From contig NZ_JACJSD010000049.1 of assembly GCF_014697615.1 (NCBI RefSeq), positions 1 to 50,733 of the forward strand: a stretch of DNA of 50,733 bases, read 5' to 3'. The translations under genes were made by a program, and so were the position numbers. The notes beneath the pieces were generated by a model. That model saw only the letters and a list, made by a program, of their open reading frames with translations. It had not been told where the DNA came from and did not search any database. Positions 1 through 8,050 of the stretch are shown here, piece after piece; position 1 is the first letter of the stretch; the number at the start of each line of letters is the position of its first letter. Source of the DNA: Nostoc sp. FACHB-280. GTDB taxonomy: Bacteria; Cyanobacteriota; Cyanobacteriia; Cyanobacteriales; Nostocaceae.

Positions 1-81
1 GGTGTTTTTATGTCCATTCGAGTCAACAGTGATTTCTTGCTTTATCTGTTCGATGATTTGAGCGATTTCAATCTGTGACAT
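1..81 (-). CDS. Partial hypothetical protein (N-terminus only)
   Basis: An ATG at 81 on the minus strand opens a frame that runs without a stop for 27 codons to the edge of the window. The peptide starts MSQIEIAQIIEQIKQEI and is predicted to be helical and polar. It lies downstream of, and in the same direction as, the small genes up to 2593, so it may be the last visible member of that leftward run. No family is recognised. It is too short to be sure it is coding. Confidence 0.4.
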   Translation of the reverse strand, partial: MSQIEIAQIIEQIKQEITVDSNGHKNT

Positions 82-122
82 AGTTTTATTTGTGTGATGA
101 GTACAAAGTGTTGAGTGTGGAC

Positions 123-581
123 TTAGACATTCACTCGCACTAAGTCTTCTTCCCGCACCAAAGAAAAGCGATTGGTGGTGATGAGTGGTTGTTCAAAAGT
201 GGGTAATGCCAACTCGACTAAATAGAACCAGGACTTCTCGATTAACTCAATCCCCAGAATTAACCTTTGCTTTGTACCGTGATTGGGAATTTTCAACAGT
301 ACGCGCTCTCCCAACACGAAAGAAGGTTTTTTCACAGTTCTGGGTTGTATATTACCAGTGGCAATAATTTGATGTTTGGTTGCATAGATGAAATCATTTT
401 TGACCTCAATAATGTAATTCCAGCAATCGCCATACCACTGCACACCCAAGCAGTAGCCGAATGTCCGATTGGGTTTGAGGTAAACTTTCTCTAACACATT
501 GACTTCTACAGCTGGTATGGCTTGTTCCCAAGGTGGGGATAAAAACCAACATCTTTCTAAATCTGTGATTTGTTCTGTCAT
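123..581 (-). CDS. Hypothetical 152-aa cyanobacterial protein (possibly DUF1392-like)
   Basis: This 152-residue soluble protein has no signal peptide or membrane segment. It is rich in aromatic residues (for example VQWYGDCWNYIIEVK near residues 48-62 and KSWFYLVELALP near 116-127), which suggests a small beta-rich fold with two similar halves. Length and composition recall the Anabaena-specific family DUF1392, but this is a recollection and not a confirmed match. Its ATG overlaps the stop of the upstream helix-turn-helix gene by 4 bp (ATGA), so the two are very likely co-translated. Role unknown. Confidence 0.65.
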   Translation of the reverse strand: MTEQITDLERCWFLSPPWEQAIPAVEVNVLEKVYLKPNRTFGYCLGVQWYGDCWNYIIEVKNDFIYATKHQIIATGNIQPRTVKKPSFVLGERVLLKIPNHGTKQRLILGIELIEKSWFYLVELALPTFEQPLITTNRFSLVREEDLVRVNV

Positions 582-832
582 ACTGTTTTACCCAACAAAT
601 AATTAATAGCTTCGGAATCTAAAGATGCAATTCGTTTTCTAATTTGATGTGGATGATTTTCTAGAAATTGTTTGAGGTGTCCAATCCCGATTTCATAATG
701 CTTGGGAGTATGTTTGTTAGCTTTCAGCCAACCACGCTGAATCCAAAAGCGAACTATTGATAAATTCAGAGATAGAATACTAGCGATTTGATGACAGGTA
801 TAGTTGTCTGAATCAATCAAGACTTTAGCCAT
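578..832 (-). CDS. Small helix-turn-helix (MerR/excisionase-like) DNA-binding protein
   Basis: An 84-residue protein. Residues about 12-45 (CHQIASILSLNLSIVRFWIQ followed by RGWLKA and a tyrosine) have the layout of a MerR/excisionase winged helix: a recognition helix, then a residue pair that begins the wing. The C-terminal half (LKQFLENHPHQI) is helical. It is translationally coupled to the 152-aa gene through a 4-bp overlap. Such proteins usually regulate neighbouring genes or act as recombination directionality factors, but no integrase is visible in the window, so regulation is more likely. The assignment rests on motif layout only. Confidence 0.6.
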   Translation of the reverse strand: MAKVLIDSDNYTCHQIASILSLNLSIVRFWIQRGWLKANKHTPKHYEIGIGHLKQFLENHPHQIRKRIASLDSEAINYLLGKTV

Positions 833-942
833 AAATACCTCTCTTAAATTTGATGCCCCTTAAGATTTAGAAATAGAAGAAAGTGGTCAGAAGAAACTTT
901 GAGATTCTTTGTCTACTTCCAGCCCCTGACTTATTTCCTTAG

Positions 943-1752
943 TCAAGCCACTCCTGCTTTTACTCCTTGTAACTGCTGCATCCATGAACGAATTGCCGTC
1001 ACTTCATCAACCTCACTTGCAATCGCGTCAAGAACTTGCTTTTGATACGAAGATTCAGCATCATTGGGGTTTTCAAACTTATCAACAGCCCATCCCAAGC
1101 ACATAGTTTTTACCAGTGAATCAATCTTGTTAACAGGCAGTAAACTTGGGCGGTCAACATCTTGAAATTGCAAATACTCTTTGACCAAATCCAGAGGATA
1201 ATTCAACAAAGTCCGAATCTGTTTCACTCGTAAATCTTGGGGATGTGGTTGTTCTGTTGTTAAGGGAACAGATGAAGATGTTCCAAGCCGTGATTGAATT
1301 TCAGTGATGAGTGATGCCCAGTCAGCATTAGGATTCCATTCCCTGCGGATTCTGACTTTGGTAGCTGCATCATATAATCGACAGAACACCGTATTTTCTT
1401 CACCAGCAGTAACAGCAATAATCAAGGGTTTGGAAAAGTCTTGTACAAGTGATGCTGATAATAAAAATGTCTTAGCAAAGTTCGTGTCTATGCCAGTTCG
1501 GATGACATAAACCTCATCAGCCGCAACAACAATATCTAATTTAATATTGTCCTTGCCCTTGAATTCTTTGGCTGTGACTCGTAGTTCGGATAAATAACCT
1601 ATTAATCCACGTTGTTGAACTGGAATGGTTTTATCTTGGTCAATGATGAAGTGATACCAAAGATATGATTCACCGTTTGATTCACCATTTTTGACATAAA
1701 GATAAACTGGTTCTGGTGGATTGCAAAAGCCTAGTTTGATTTCATTACTCAT
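943..1752 (-). CDS. Hypothetical 269-aa cytoplasmic protein
   Basis: The open frame extends to 1767, but the ATG at 1752 (MSNEIKLGF) is preferred because AGAGG lies 6 bases before it. The protein has no signal peptide or transmembrane segment. The first 170 residues look beta-rich and the last 100 (from about LRVKQIRTLLNYPLDLVKEY) are helical. I do not recognise the family. It is in the same direction as the small genes on both sides but is separated by about 100 bp on each side, with a hairpin upstream at 1820-1851. The context of small coupled unknown genes resembles plasmid or phage-derived accessory DNA in Nostocales. No function is proposed. Confidence 0.65.
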   Translation of the reverse strand: MSNEIKLGFCNPPEPVYLYVKNGESNGESYLWYHFIIDQDKTIPVQQRGLIGYLSELRVTAKEFKGKDNIKLDIVVAADEVYVIRTGIDTNFAKTFLLSASLVQDFSKPLIIAVTAGEENTVFCRLYDAATKVRIRREWNPNADWASLITEIQSRLGTSSSVPLTTEQPHPQDLRVKQIRTLLNYPLDLVKEYLQFQDVDRPSLLPVNKIDSLVKTMCLGWAVDKFENPNDAESSYQKQVLDAIASEVDEVTAIRSWMQQLQGVKAGVA

Positions 1753-1819
1753 CCTTAACCTCTGCATTTATTGAGTGTGCAATAATAATTTTTCTGTGAC
1801 ACATACCTGAAATAATTGG

Positions 1820-1851
1820 CGAACACCTGAAAAGGCTGGTTCAGGTGTTCG
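1820..1851. terminator. Strong hairpin, terminator-like
   Basis: A perfect 11-bp inverted repeat (CGAACACCTGA / TCAGGTGTTCG) with a 10-base loop. On the + strand it is followed by TCTTTTT, on the minus strand it is preceded by AAAAAGA. It sits just past the stop codon of the 65-aa gene at 1857 and before the gene at 1752, so it probably ends or attenuates the leftward transcript, although the T-tract is on the other strand. Confidence 0.6.
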
Positions 1852-1856
1852 TCTTT

Positions 1857-2054
1857 TTATGATGAAGTCTCTAAGTTAATAGAAAGCTGTTGATTTACTT
1901 CTAGTTCACATTTCAAGTAAGAAAGTGCTGTTCGAGCATCCCCAATTGTTAGATCAGGATGATAATCAAGTGCTTGGTAATCAGGATGTTTTTCGATTTG
2001 AGTTATCAAGTATTGGGCAGATTCAACTAATAGCAATAAATCTGGTAAATCCAT
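1857..2054 (-). CDS. Hypothetical 65-aa protein
   Basis: A 65-residue acidic, predominantly helical protein (MDLPDLLLLVESAQYLITQI at the start). AAGGAG lies 9 bases before the ATG, which supports translation. It is 25 bp downstream of the 65-aa gene ending at 2080 and probably belongs to the same leftward transcript. No conserved motif is recognised and no function is inferred. Confidence 0.6.
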   Translation of the reverse strand: MDLPDLLLLVESAQYLITQIEKHPDYQALDYHPDLTIGDARTALSYLKCELEVNQQLSINLETSS

Positions 2055-2079
2055 TTTGATTTGCTCCTTCTATCTGCAA

Positions 2080-2277
2080 CTAAAACTGCTTAATAACTGA
2101 CAGTACAAATCCATGTCCGGTGTTCTTGATTTGTGCCTGTTTTTTGTCCAACAAATGTTGAATAATCGTCTGTGAAAACTGAACACGATGTAGGGGCATA
2201 GAACCACCAGAACCTTTGAGAGAACGCAACAATCTAGCAGCAGTTCTTTCAACGTAAGGATCGAAAACTTTAAGCAT
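2080..2277 (-). CDS. Hypothetical 65-aa protein, coupled to the upstream gene
   Basis: The frame is open to 2292, but GGAGG lies 8 bases upstream of the ATG at 2277 (MLKVFDPYVERTAARLLRSL), which makes this the likely start and gives an 8-bp overlap with the stop of the upstream gene. The protein is basic and helical with a central glycine/serine turn (KGSGGSMPLHR). The overlap implies translational coupling. The family is not recognised; small basic proteins like this can bind nucleic acid, but nothing in the sequence proves it. Confidence 0.6.
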   Translation of the reverse strand: MLKVFDPYVERTAARLLRSLKGSGGSMPLHRVQFSQTIIQHLLDKKQAQIKNTGHGFVLSVIKQF

Positions 2278-2593
2278 CTGTTGAACCTCCAATTGCCTTC
2301 AACTGCTGTTGAAGTGCTTTGATTTGCTGTTGATGTTCGTCAATCTCGGCTTGCAATTGCTCTTGTATTTCTGCAATGGAAAGCGTTTGAATCTGGTCAT
2401 CAGAGTAATGCCGAACTTCATCTGAATGCTTGTCAGGAAGTACTGTATAACGCCAACCGTGACCGTATTGATATGCGAATTGGGTATTAGCAGGCTTATA
2501 CTCCATGCCAATGATTAAACCCTGCTGTGTCTGTTGTCCAAATGTGAATCTGGGGTATTTCCAATCTTTTGGAATGCTGATGGTGGGTTGCAT
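2270..2593 (-). CDS. Hypothetical 107-aa protein with C-terminal coiled coil
   Basis: Residues 1-65 are rich in aromatics and glycine (FTFGQQTQQGLIIGMEY, YGHGWRYTVLP), suggesting a small beta barrel. Residues about 70-100 (IQEQLQAEIDEHQQQIKALQ) form a glutamine-rich coiled coil. The 3' end overlaps the next gene by 8 bp. The architecture of a small beta domain plus coiled coil suggests an oligomeric adaptor, but this is inference and I do not know a characterised homologue. Confidence 0.6.
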   Translation of the reverse strand: MQPTISIPKDWKYPRFTFGQQTQQGLIIGMEYKPANTQFAYQYGHGWRYTVLPDKHSDEVRHYSDDQIQTLSIAEIQEQLQAEIDEHQQQIKALQQQLKAIGGSTDA

Positions 2594-2724
2594 AAATTTG
2601 CTGATGAATGAGGGGATTGGTGAGCAATTGGGACAGAATCACAGAGGTCTTTCCCAATTGCAGGCGGTTATATTTGGGCAATTGAACAAGAGAAATCTAG
2701 GGTGGGCATCAAGCCCACTTTTTC

Positions 2725-3561
2725 CTAAGCCGCGACCAGTTCTCGCACTGGCTCAAATTCCATCAAAAGCCGCCATTCCTGTTTACTGAGTTGGTCGAAC
2801 GGCTTATCTAACAAGTCATCCCAATCCCCAGCTTTTACTACCAACAGCATTCGCACGGCTTCATCGGGTGAACCACACGCCATCTTGTGCTGTCCTGAAG
2901 CAGCGCGGATGACCCACCAGTGGCCATCAGTACAGCCAACTTCGCCTAATTTCACATCATCCTGGTAGATTCCATCGTCAAGCAGTTCCAAACCGTGCTG
3001 TTCACAAGCATTGAAAATCTGCGCCATGATTTCATTTCCGGTTGCGGGAGAAGAAACAGAGCAAGAATTTTTCTCCCCTGCCCCCTTGCTCCCTTGCCCC
3101 CCTGCTTCTTCCTGCACTGGTAATGTGCCGTCCTTGTAATGTATACGAATGTAGCGATCGCACATCATTGGGGTGGCAGCACGAAATACTTCTGCGTTGT
3201 TGATCATGATTACCCACCGTTGCGTTACAAAATCGTCATCATCGTGGGTTACGGTGGCAATCAGCTTGTCGTCTGCGTAATATTCTTTGTCGAAGAAAGA
3301 TATGTCAACTATTCTCAGTTCTTCCGGTGCTACCGCCTGGGCTTGGTCTGTGATGTGGCGGTTGAGTTCGGCTTGGGCTTGGGTTTTCTGGTCAACTTTC
3401 TTAAGCTGGGCAGACTGGTGGGCAGTGATTGCGTTGATCCAGGATTTTTTGTAGCGTTTATCTGTTACTTCAACGGCAGAGGCAAGCTGACTATAAATGA
3501 CTTTGAGTTGGCTGAGAGATTTACGTTGCAGCTGTTGTGCTGTGTAAATGTTGTGCGTCAT
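2725..3561 (-). CDS. Hypothetical 278-aa protein with GxxIMxQIF module (full-length copy)
   Basis: AGGAA lies 8 bases before the ATG. Residues 1-60 are helical (LKVIYSQLASAVEVTDKRYK then a KSWINAITAHQ motif), resembling a small SAP-like DNA-binding or adaptor helix pair seen in many Nostoc accessory proteins. Residues about 80-145 look beta-rich. Residues about 150-175 are a low-complexity insert encoded by C-rich repeat DNA. Residues about 176-225 form a module with GNEIMAQIF, EQHGLELLDDGIY and WWVIRAA. The module recurs in the genes at 11688 and 42598, which appear truncated, so this copy is the reference. A promoter with a built-in palindrome (3643-3672) lies upstream. Function unknown. 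Confidence 0.65.
   Translation of the reverse strand: MTHNIYTAQQLQRKSLSQLKVIYSQLASAVEVTDKRYKKSWINAITAHQSAQLKKVDQKTQAQAELNRHITDQAQAVAPEELRIVDISFFDKEYYADDKLIATVTHDDDDFVTQRWVIMINNAEVFRAATPMMCDRYIRIHYKDGTLPVQEEAGGQGSKGAGEKNSCSVSSPATGNEIMAQIFNACEQHGLELLDDGIYQDDVKLGEVGCTDGHWWVIRAASGQHKMACGSPDEAVRMLLVVKAGDWDDLLDKPFDQLSKQEWRLLMEFEPVRELVAA
3056..3115. repeat. C-rich degenerate tandem repeat inside a coding region
   Basis: Units related to CCCCTGCCCCCTTGCTCCC, a low-complexity repeat family common in Nostoc genomes. Here it lies in frame inside the 278-aa gene and encodes a Gly/Ala/Lys-rich linker. A related block lies at the equivalent place of the paralogue (about 11800-11865). Confidence 0.75.
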
Positions 3562-3642
3562 AATGGAAATTCCTGTAATAGGGTCAAAGGGTGATCGCAG
3601 AGCCTAGGAAACTTGCGCGGTCGCCTTTTGTTTTATGTCCCT

Positions 3643-3672
3643 ATTTTACCGTTGTTAACGGTAAAATGTCAA
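3643..3672 (-). promoter_or_regulatory. Promoter with a palindromic operator between -35 and -10 (278-aa gene)
   Basis: On the minus strand TTGACA (3672-3667) is followed after 18 bases by TAAAAT (3648-3643). The spacer and both boxes are spanned by an 11-bp perfect inverted repeat (arms at 3643-3653 and 3657-3667, core TTTTACCGTT). It directly follows the stop codon of the XRE repressor gene, and the half-site AACAACGGTA recurs at the repressor's own promoter. This is the classic layout for repression by occlusion; the repressor at 3669 is the obvious candidate. Confidence 0.65.
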
Positions 3673-3965
3673 GCAACAACAGTAACTATTTTAGCTGTGT
3701 CAAAGAAATCAGTTATGTCAGCATTAAGTGCTTGGCATAAAACATTAACAACTTCCGTTGATACCGTAAGGGTTCCACTTTTGAGGCGAGTAGCGTAATA
3801 ATCTGGTTGCTCTAATTGCTGAATATATTGATGTGCAACCTTTTGTCCAAGCTCTACAGTTTTTTGCTCAAGCTGACGGCGAGACATATTACCTCTTAAT
3901 TGAGCTAGTTTTTCAGCTTGAAAATTTCCCCATTTAAATGTGGCAATATGTTCAATATCTATCAT
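3669..3965 (-). CDS. XRE-type helix-turn-helix repressor, cassette 1
   Basis: The frame is open to 4001, but the start MIDIEHIATFKWG at 3965 is chosen because the extra 12 codons would cover an operator half-site and the paralogue at 12284 has the same MxxDI(D/E) start. The 98-residue protein has the elements of an XRE domain: MSRRQLEQKTVELGQK (first helices), YIQQLE (recognition helix region) and a C-terminal VNVLCQALNADITDFFD that matches the usual end of such domains. It probably represses itself and the 278-aa gene through the AACAACGGTA sites. It has a diverged paralogue across the restriction operon. Confidence 0.7.
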   Translation of the reverse strand: MIDIEHIATFKWGNFQAEKLAQLRGNMSRRQLEQKTVELGQKVAHQYIQQLEQPDYYATRLKSGTLTVSTEVVNVLCQALNADITDFFDTAKIVTVVA

Positions 3966-3979
3966 AGTAATAATTTTTC

Positions 3980-4025
3980 TACCGTTGTTACTTGCCAGCA
4001 TAGCATTTTAGGTTTATTGTTGTAA
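3980..4025 (-). promoter_or_regulatory. Predicted promoter and operator half-site of cassette 1 repressor
   Basis: On the minus strand TTACAA (4025-4020), a 17-base spacer, then TATGCT (4002-3997). Just downstream, at 3990-3980, is TAACAACGGTA, the same half-site as in the palindrome at 3643-3667. This suggests autoregulation. The promoter boxes are only moderate matches. Confidence 0.45.
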
Positions 4026-4125
4026 GCAGTAATAACGTAGCTTACAGAGGGGTGATATGAGCAGTCATACCATCAAAATTGTGCTGCTGGACAGTAACTA
4101 TAGTGAGCGATATATCTGCAAAGAT

Positions 4126-4389
4126 TTAGGAACTCATAGAGTTTGTTAAGCATGGTGGCAGTCCACAAGCTCTACAAAAGCGATCACAGGCATAGCTAAT
4201 GCCCACAGTGGAAAGCATCAAGCCATTCTTGAACTGAAGTATTGTTTTACGGCGATCGCAGGCACACCCAATGCCCACACTCTGAATCACCAAGCCGTTT
4301 TTGAACTGAAGCATGGTTTTACAGACAGCGATCGCAGGGGGGCTAATGCTGGCAGTGGGTTGCATTAGGCTGTCTATCAATTGAGGCAT
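4126..4389 (-). CDS. Possible 87-aa repeat-encoded protein, cassette 1
   Basis: The frame encodes two repeats of about 24-25 residues, with KTMLQFKNGL and KTILQFKNGL each followed by a VGI...ACDR motif. The DNA repeat has a period of 72-76 bp and starts with a GCGATCGC-type octamer. A homologous stretch at 12852-12990 keeps the same reading frame (TASISPPAIATCKTM versus TASISPPAIAVCKTM) before a stop, which mildly favours coding, but repeat DNA copied as DNA would look the same. No ribosome binding site is seen. It lies upstream of the XRE gene on the same strand. Function unknown. Confidence 0.35.
   Translation of the reverse strand: MPQLIDSLMQPTASISPPAIAVCKTMLQFKNGLVIQSVGIGCACDRRKTILQFKNGLMLSTVGISYACDRFCRACGLPPCLTNSMSS
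4178..4350. repeat. 72-76 bp direct repeats starting at GCGATCGC-like octamers
   Basis: Units begin at 4180, 4252 and 4328 and share CAATGCCCACA, CAAGCC, TTGAACTGAAG and GGTTTTAC blocks. The last unit is partial. The same unit occurs at 12837 and 12913 with a 76-bp spacing. It does not show the uniform spacers of a CRISPR. Confidence 0.7.
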
Positions 4390-4718
4390 AGTTTAGTACA
4401 GAAGTAAAACAACTGATAGGGCAGCACAGGTGGACTGGTGAATATGCTGATGTTGCTGTAGGGGCGCAAATATAGCAGGATGATCGAGAACGCTGTGAGT
4501 TAGGTTGTCGTTTTCCTTGCTGTGAATAATACGGTCTTCAATGTTCAAAAATAGAATCAAATATTGTCTTTTCTTAAGTCCAAAGATTTAAAATAATAAG
4601 TAGCATCACTGAGTCCTTTATCTAGAATTTAAGTTACATATAGTACGTGACATAGCAACTGCTACTTATTCACGGACACTCTTTAAGTATTAAAGATTAA
4701 ATTGGTAACTTATGAATA
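4390..4718. promoter_or_regulatory. Intergenic region upstream of the restriction operon, with 11-bp inverted repeat
   Basis: This AT-rich 329-bp region carries AATAAGTAGCA (4595-4605) and its perfect inverse TGCTACTTATT (4660-4670), 54 bp apart, 49 bp before the controller gene. Paired sites upstream of an XRE controller are typical of restriction operons, where the controller times expression. No convincing -35/-10 pair was fixed. Confidence 0.4.
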
Positions 4719-4964
4719 ATGATTAAAAAAACCTTGGCAAGAAATCAGCCAGAGGTTGGAAACTTCCTACGGGAACTAAGAATTTTGGCTGGATTAACAC
4801 AAGAGCAATTAGCTTCCTCTATTGGGGTAACATACAGCACAATCAATCGTTGGGAAAATGGACATACAAGGCCAATGCCTTTAGCCATGCAAAAAATTGA
4901 AGAAATGGCAAAAGATATGGGCGAACTTGGAGAAAGATTATTAGCAAAATATTATAATAAATGA
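4719..4964 (+). CDS. XRE-family controller of the restriction-modification operon
   Basis: An 81-residue protein that is a single helix-turn-helix domain. LRELRILAGLTQEQLASSIG and the following TYSTINRWENGHTRP are textbook XRE motifs at residues about 18-55. The C-terminal helix (MGELGERLLAKYY) could mediate dimerisation. It overlaps the restriction subunit gene by 4 bp (ATGA). Controller proteins of this kind usually delay nuclease expression until the DNA is methylated. The 11-bp inverted repeat upstream (4595-4670) is a candidate binding site. The start at 4719 is used because the ATG at 4712 is stopped after four codons. Confidence 0.85.
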   Translation: MIKKTLARNQPEVGNFLRELRILAGLTQEQLASSIGVTYSTINRWENGHTRPMPLAMQKIEEMAKDMGELGERLLAKYYNK

Positions 4965-7900
4965 AACAAGTCGTTATTGAAAATCCTATTATTAATTCTG
5001 CCTTTTCTGAGCCTCAAAAACATTTTCGCTTTGATGATGATGGCATTACTAGCGATATTATAAATACTAGGCGCAAAAGTCATTACTTCATCCCTATAGC
5101 TAAACCGAAAAAGCAAGAAAAACAGCTTGAGCTTGATTTAGGTTTATGGACGCAAGACAGAATAGAAGAAAATAAGTTTATTAATGATATTCGAGAAAAG
5201 GTTTCATGGTGGAGGCGAGGTGGCTATCGTAGCCCAGTTAATATTACACCCATAACACGACGACTATTAGAACACTGGACAAATCCAGAAAGAGAAAGAA
5301 GACTCTTCTTTTGCCAGATTGAAGCTTTAGAAACAATTATTTATATAACTGAGGTTGCGGAGAAAGCTGGAAATACTTGGATTAAAAATCTGTTAAATAA
5401 TTTTAAAGATGATGCTAACCCATTGCTATTTCGTCAAGCATTAAAGATGGCTACGGGTAGCGGTAAAACCGTTGTAATGTCAATGCTAATTGCTTGGCAT
5501 TCCCTAAATAAAATTGCTAATCCCCAACGTCGAGAGTTTAGTGATGCTTTTTTAGTGGTTGCACCAGGGATCACAGTTCGTGATCGCTTGCGCGTACTAT
5601 TACCTAATGACCCAGAAAACTATTACAAAAAATTGGATTTAGTCCCCTCAGATTTATTAGCAGAATTAGAGAAAGCCAAAATAGTTGTCACCAATTATCA
5701 TGCTTTCAAACTCAAGGAGCATACTAATGCTGCTGCACTAACCAAAAGTATTTTAACTCAAGGTAAAGAAAATATATTTACTGAAACCCCATCTCAGATG
5801 GTAAATCGGATATGTCGGGGGCTGGGAACTAAGAAAAATATCATTGTTATTAATGATGAGGCACACCACTGTTATCGCCGTCGTGTTGGTGGTGATGAAG
5901 AAAAATATAAAGGCGATGATCTAAAAGAGGCCAAAAAGAACGAAGAGGAAGCGCGAGTTTGGATTTCTGGTTTAGAAGCTATCCAACAAAAATTAGGAGT
6001 AAAGGTAGTTTATGACCTTTCTGCTACACCATTTTTCTTAAAAGGTTCAGGCTATAAAGAAGGTACTTTGTTTCCTTGGGTAGTATCAGATTTTTCTCTA
6101 ATTGATGCCATTGAATCGGGCATTGTCAAAATCCCTCGTGTACCTGTATCTGATGACAGTATGAAGGGAGAACTGCCTACTTATCGCAACATTTGGACGT
6201 TAATTCGTGATCATCTGCCCACAAAAGGTAGAGGTGCTAAAGATAACACTCCTTCAACTTCAGAACCCAAGTTACCCAAAGAATTAGAAGGTGCGTTGCG
6301 GACGCTCTATGGTAACTATGAGAAGGCTTACAGATCGTGGGAACAAAACTTTGATGCTCAAACTAAAGGGCTAACACCGCCAGTTTTTATTGTAGTTTGC
6401 AATAATACCAGCGTCTCGAAGATAGTTTATGACTACATCTGCGGTTGGGATACTGGCAAAACTTACCCTGATGGCAGACCTGTTTTAGCCCCTGGTCAGT
6501 TACCAGTATTTAGCAATGTTAAAGATGGTAACTGGATAGCTCGACCTAACACCATTCTGGTTGACAGTGAGCAGTTAGAGACTGGGGAAAGTATGACTGC
6601 TGAGTTTAAGCAGTTAGCAGCACGGGAAATAGAAGAGTTTAAAGCTGAGTACCGCAATAGATATCCAGGTCAAGACCCAGACAAAATTACTAACGAAGAC
6701 TTATTACGTGAGGTATTAAACACTGTAGGTAAAGCTGGCAAGCTGGGTGAACATATCCGTTGTGTTGTTTCAGTTTCTATGCTAACTGAAGGTTGGGATG
6801 CTAATACCGTTACCCATATTTTAGGAGTAAGGGCATTTGGTACTCAGCTTTTGTGCGAACAAGTAGTAGGGAGAGGATTAAGACGAATTAGCTATACCAG
6901 CAATGACCAAGGGATGTTTGAGCCAGAGTATGCTGAAGTTTATGGTATTCCCTTTGCCTTTATACCTTGTGCTGGTTCTAACAAAGCACCAAAACCAGGC
7001 CCTCTACCTACTCGTGTTCGCGCTCTACCTGAGCGAATTGATTGTGAAATTACTTTCCCGAAGTTGTTAGGTTATCGCTACGAAGTCAGCAGCAAGAAAC
7101 TGACACCAGACTTTAATAAGCCTGGGTGTCATTATCCTTTATCCACATCTGACTTACCCACTATCACAGTCAATGCACCTATCATTGGTCAGTCTAGTAT
7201 TCATACCCTCGATGATCTGAAATTGCACCGCGAACAAGAGGTAGTTTTTTTACTAGCAAAATTTACCTTAGAAAAATATTTTCGCTGTAGTGAGTTTGAG
7301 TCAGAAGTCCAAGCTTGGTTATTTCCCCAGGTACTGCAAATAGCAAAGCAGTGGATAAGAGAATGCGTTACCTACAAATCTGGAACATATCCTCAACTGC
7401 TGCTACTCAATGAATTGGCTCATCATGCCTCTGATTGCATTTATCAGGCAATAGTTGCTGGCGAAAGCGAAACATCTCTCAAACCTATATTACGACCTTA
7501 TGATCCAATGGGTTCAACGCAATACATAGACTTCAGTACTGCTCGTCCTGTTTATGTAACTAACCCAAACAAATGTCATATTTCCCATGTGGTTGCTGAC
7601 ACCAATAGTTGGGAGCAAAAGATGGCACAAGTTTTAGAAGGCATGGATGAAGTGGTCTGCTATGTCAAAAATCAAGGACTTGGTTTTTTAATTCCCTATA
7701 CCTTCAACGGGCAACAAAAAAATTATATGCCAGACTTCATTGTGAGAATAAAAGATGGGCAGACTGATTTATTGAACTTGATTGTTGAGGTATCAGGAGA
7801 AGCAAGAGTAGATAAAGCAGTAAAAGTATCCACTACACACAATCTTTGGATACCAGCAATCAACCAACACGGTGGTTTTGGCAGATGGAATTTTATCGAA

Positions 7901-7996
7901 ATTACTGATCCGTGGGATGGAGAGGATATTATTCGAGCTTTTATTAACAGTGGTTGCGGTAAGCAATACAATCTCAGCAATCTTCAATCTGCTTAA
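4961..7996 (+). CDS. Type III-like restriction endonuclease subunit (Res), DEAD/DEAH helicase-nuclease
   Basis: 1011 residues. The superfamily 2 motor shows Walker A MATGSGKT (about 164-171), DEAH in NDEAHHCYR (about 299), SATP (about 352) and the arginine-finger motif QVVGRGLRR (about 633). Near the C-terminus, PDFIVR (about 923) followed by LIVEVSGEAR (about 940) fits a PD-(D/E)XK nuclease, with Ser where Lys is usual. This order is that of Res subunits, which translocate and cut unmethylated DNA together with Mod. The gene is intact and coupled to the controller. Gene order is res then mod, the reverse of the classical mod-res arrangement. Whether the atypical nuclease motif cuts cannot be told from sequence. 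Confidence 0.88.
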   Translation: MKQVVIENPIINSAFSEPQKHFRFDDDGITSDIINTRRKSHYFIPIAKPKKQEKQLELDLGLWTQDRIEENKFINDIREKVSWWRRGGYRSPVNITPITRRLLEHWTNPERERRLFFCQIEALETIIYITEVAEKAGNTWIKNLLNNFKDDANPLLFRQALKMATGSGKTVVMSMLIAWHSLNKIANPQRREFSDAFLVVAPGITVRDRLRVLLPNDPENYYKKLDLVPSDLLAELEKAKIVVTNYHAFKLKEHTNAAALTKSILTQGKENIFTETPSQMVNRICRGLGTKKNIIVINDEAHHCYRRRVGGDEEKYKGDDLKEAKKNEEEARVWISGLEAIQQKLGVKVVYDLSATPFFLKGSGYKEGTLFPWVVSDFSLIDAIESGIVKIPRVPVSDDSMKGELPTYRNIWTLIRDHLPTKGRGAKDNTPSTSEPKLPKELEGALRTLYGNYEKAYRSWEQNFDAQTKGLTPPVFIVVCNNTSVSKIVYDYICGWDTGKTYPDGRPVLAPGQLPVFSNVKDGNWIARPNTILVDSEQLETGESMTAEFKQLAAREIEEFKAEYRNRYPGQDPDKITNEDLLREVLNTVGKAGKLGEHIRCVVSVSMLTEGWDANTVTHILGVRAFGTQLLCEQVVGRGLRRISYTSNDQGMFEPEYAEVYGIPFAFIPCAGSNKAPKPGPLPTRVRALPERIDCEITFPKLLGYRYEVSSKKLTPDFNKPGCHYPLSTSDLPTITVNAPIIGQSSIHTLDDLKLHREQEVVFLLAKFTLEKYFRCSEFESEVQAWLFPQVLQIAKQWIRECVTYKSGTYPQLLLLNELAHHASDCIYQAIVAGESETSLKPILRPYDPMGSTQYIDFSTARPVYVTNPNKCHISHVVADTNSWEQKMAQVLEGMDEVVCYVKNQGLGFLIPYTFNGQQKNYMPDFIVRIKDGQTDLLNLIVEVSGEARVDKAVKVSTTHNLWIPAINQHGGFGRWNFIEITDPWDGEDIIRAFINSGCGKQYNLSNLQSA

Positions 7997-8050
7997 TAAT
8001 GATTGCTGAAAATTTATTTACTAGTTTTGTAATTAATAATTAGGTAATTA

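Noticed and set aside
2496-2681. A 61-residue minus-strand frame overlapping the 107-aa gene
   Set aside because: It overlaps a better-supported gene in another frame, has no ribosome binding site and no recognisable features.
3139-3594. A 151-residue + strand frame antisense to the 278-aa gene
   Set aside because: The minus-strand gene has paralogues, a ribosome binding site and a promoter; the + frame is the shadow of its codon use.
4178-4350. A CRISPR array in the 72-76 bp repeats
   Set aside because: The whole unit is conserved rather than alternating repeat and unique spacer, so it is a plain direct repeat.
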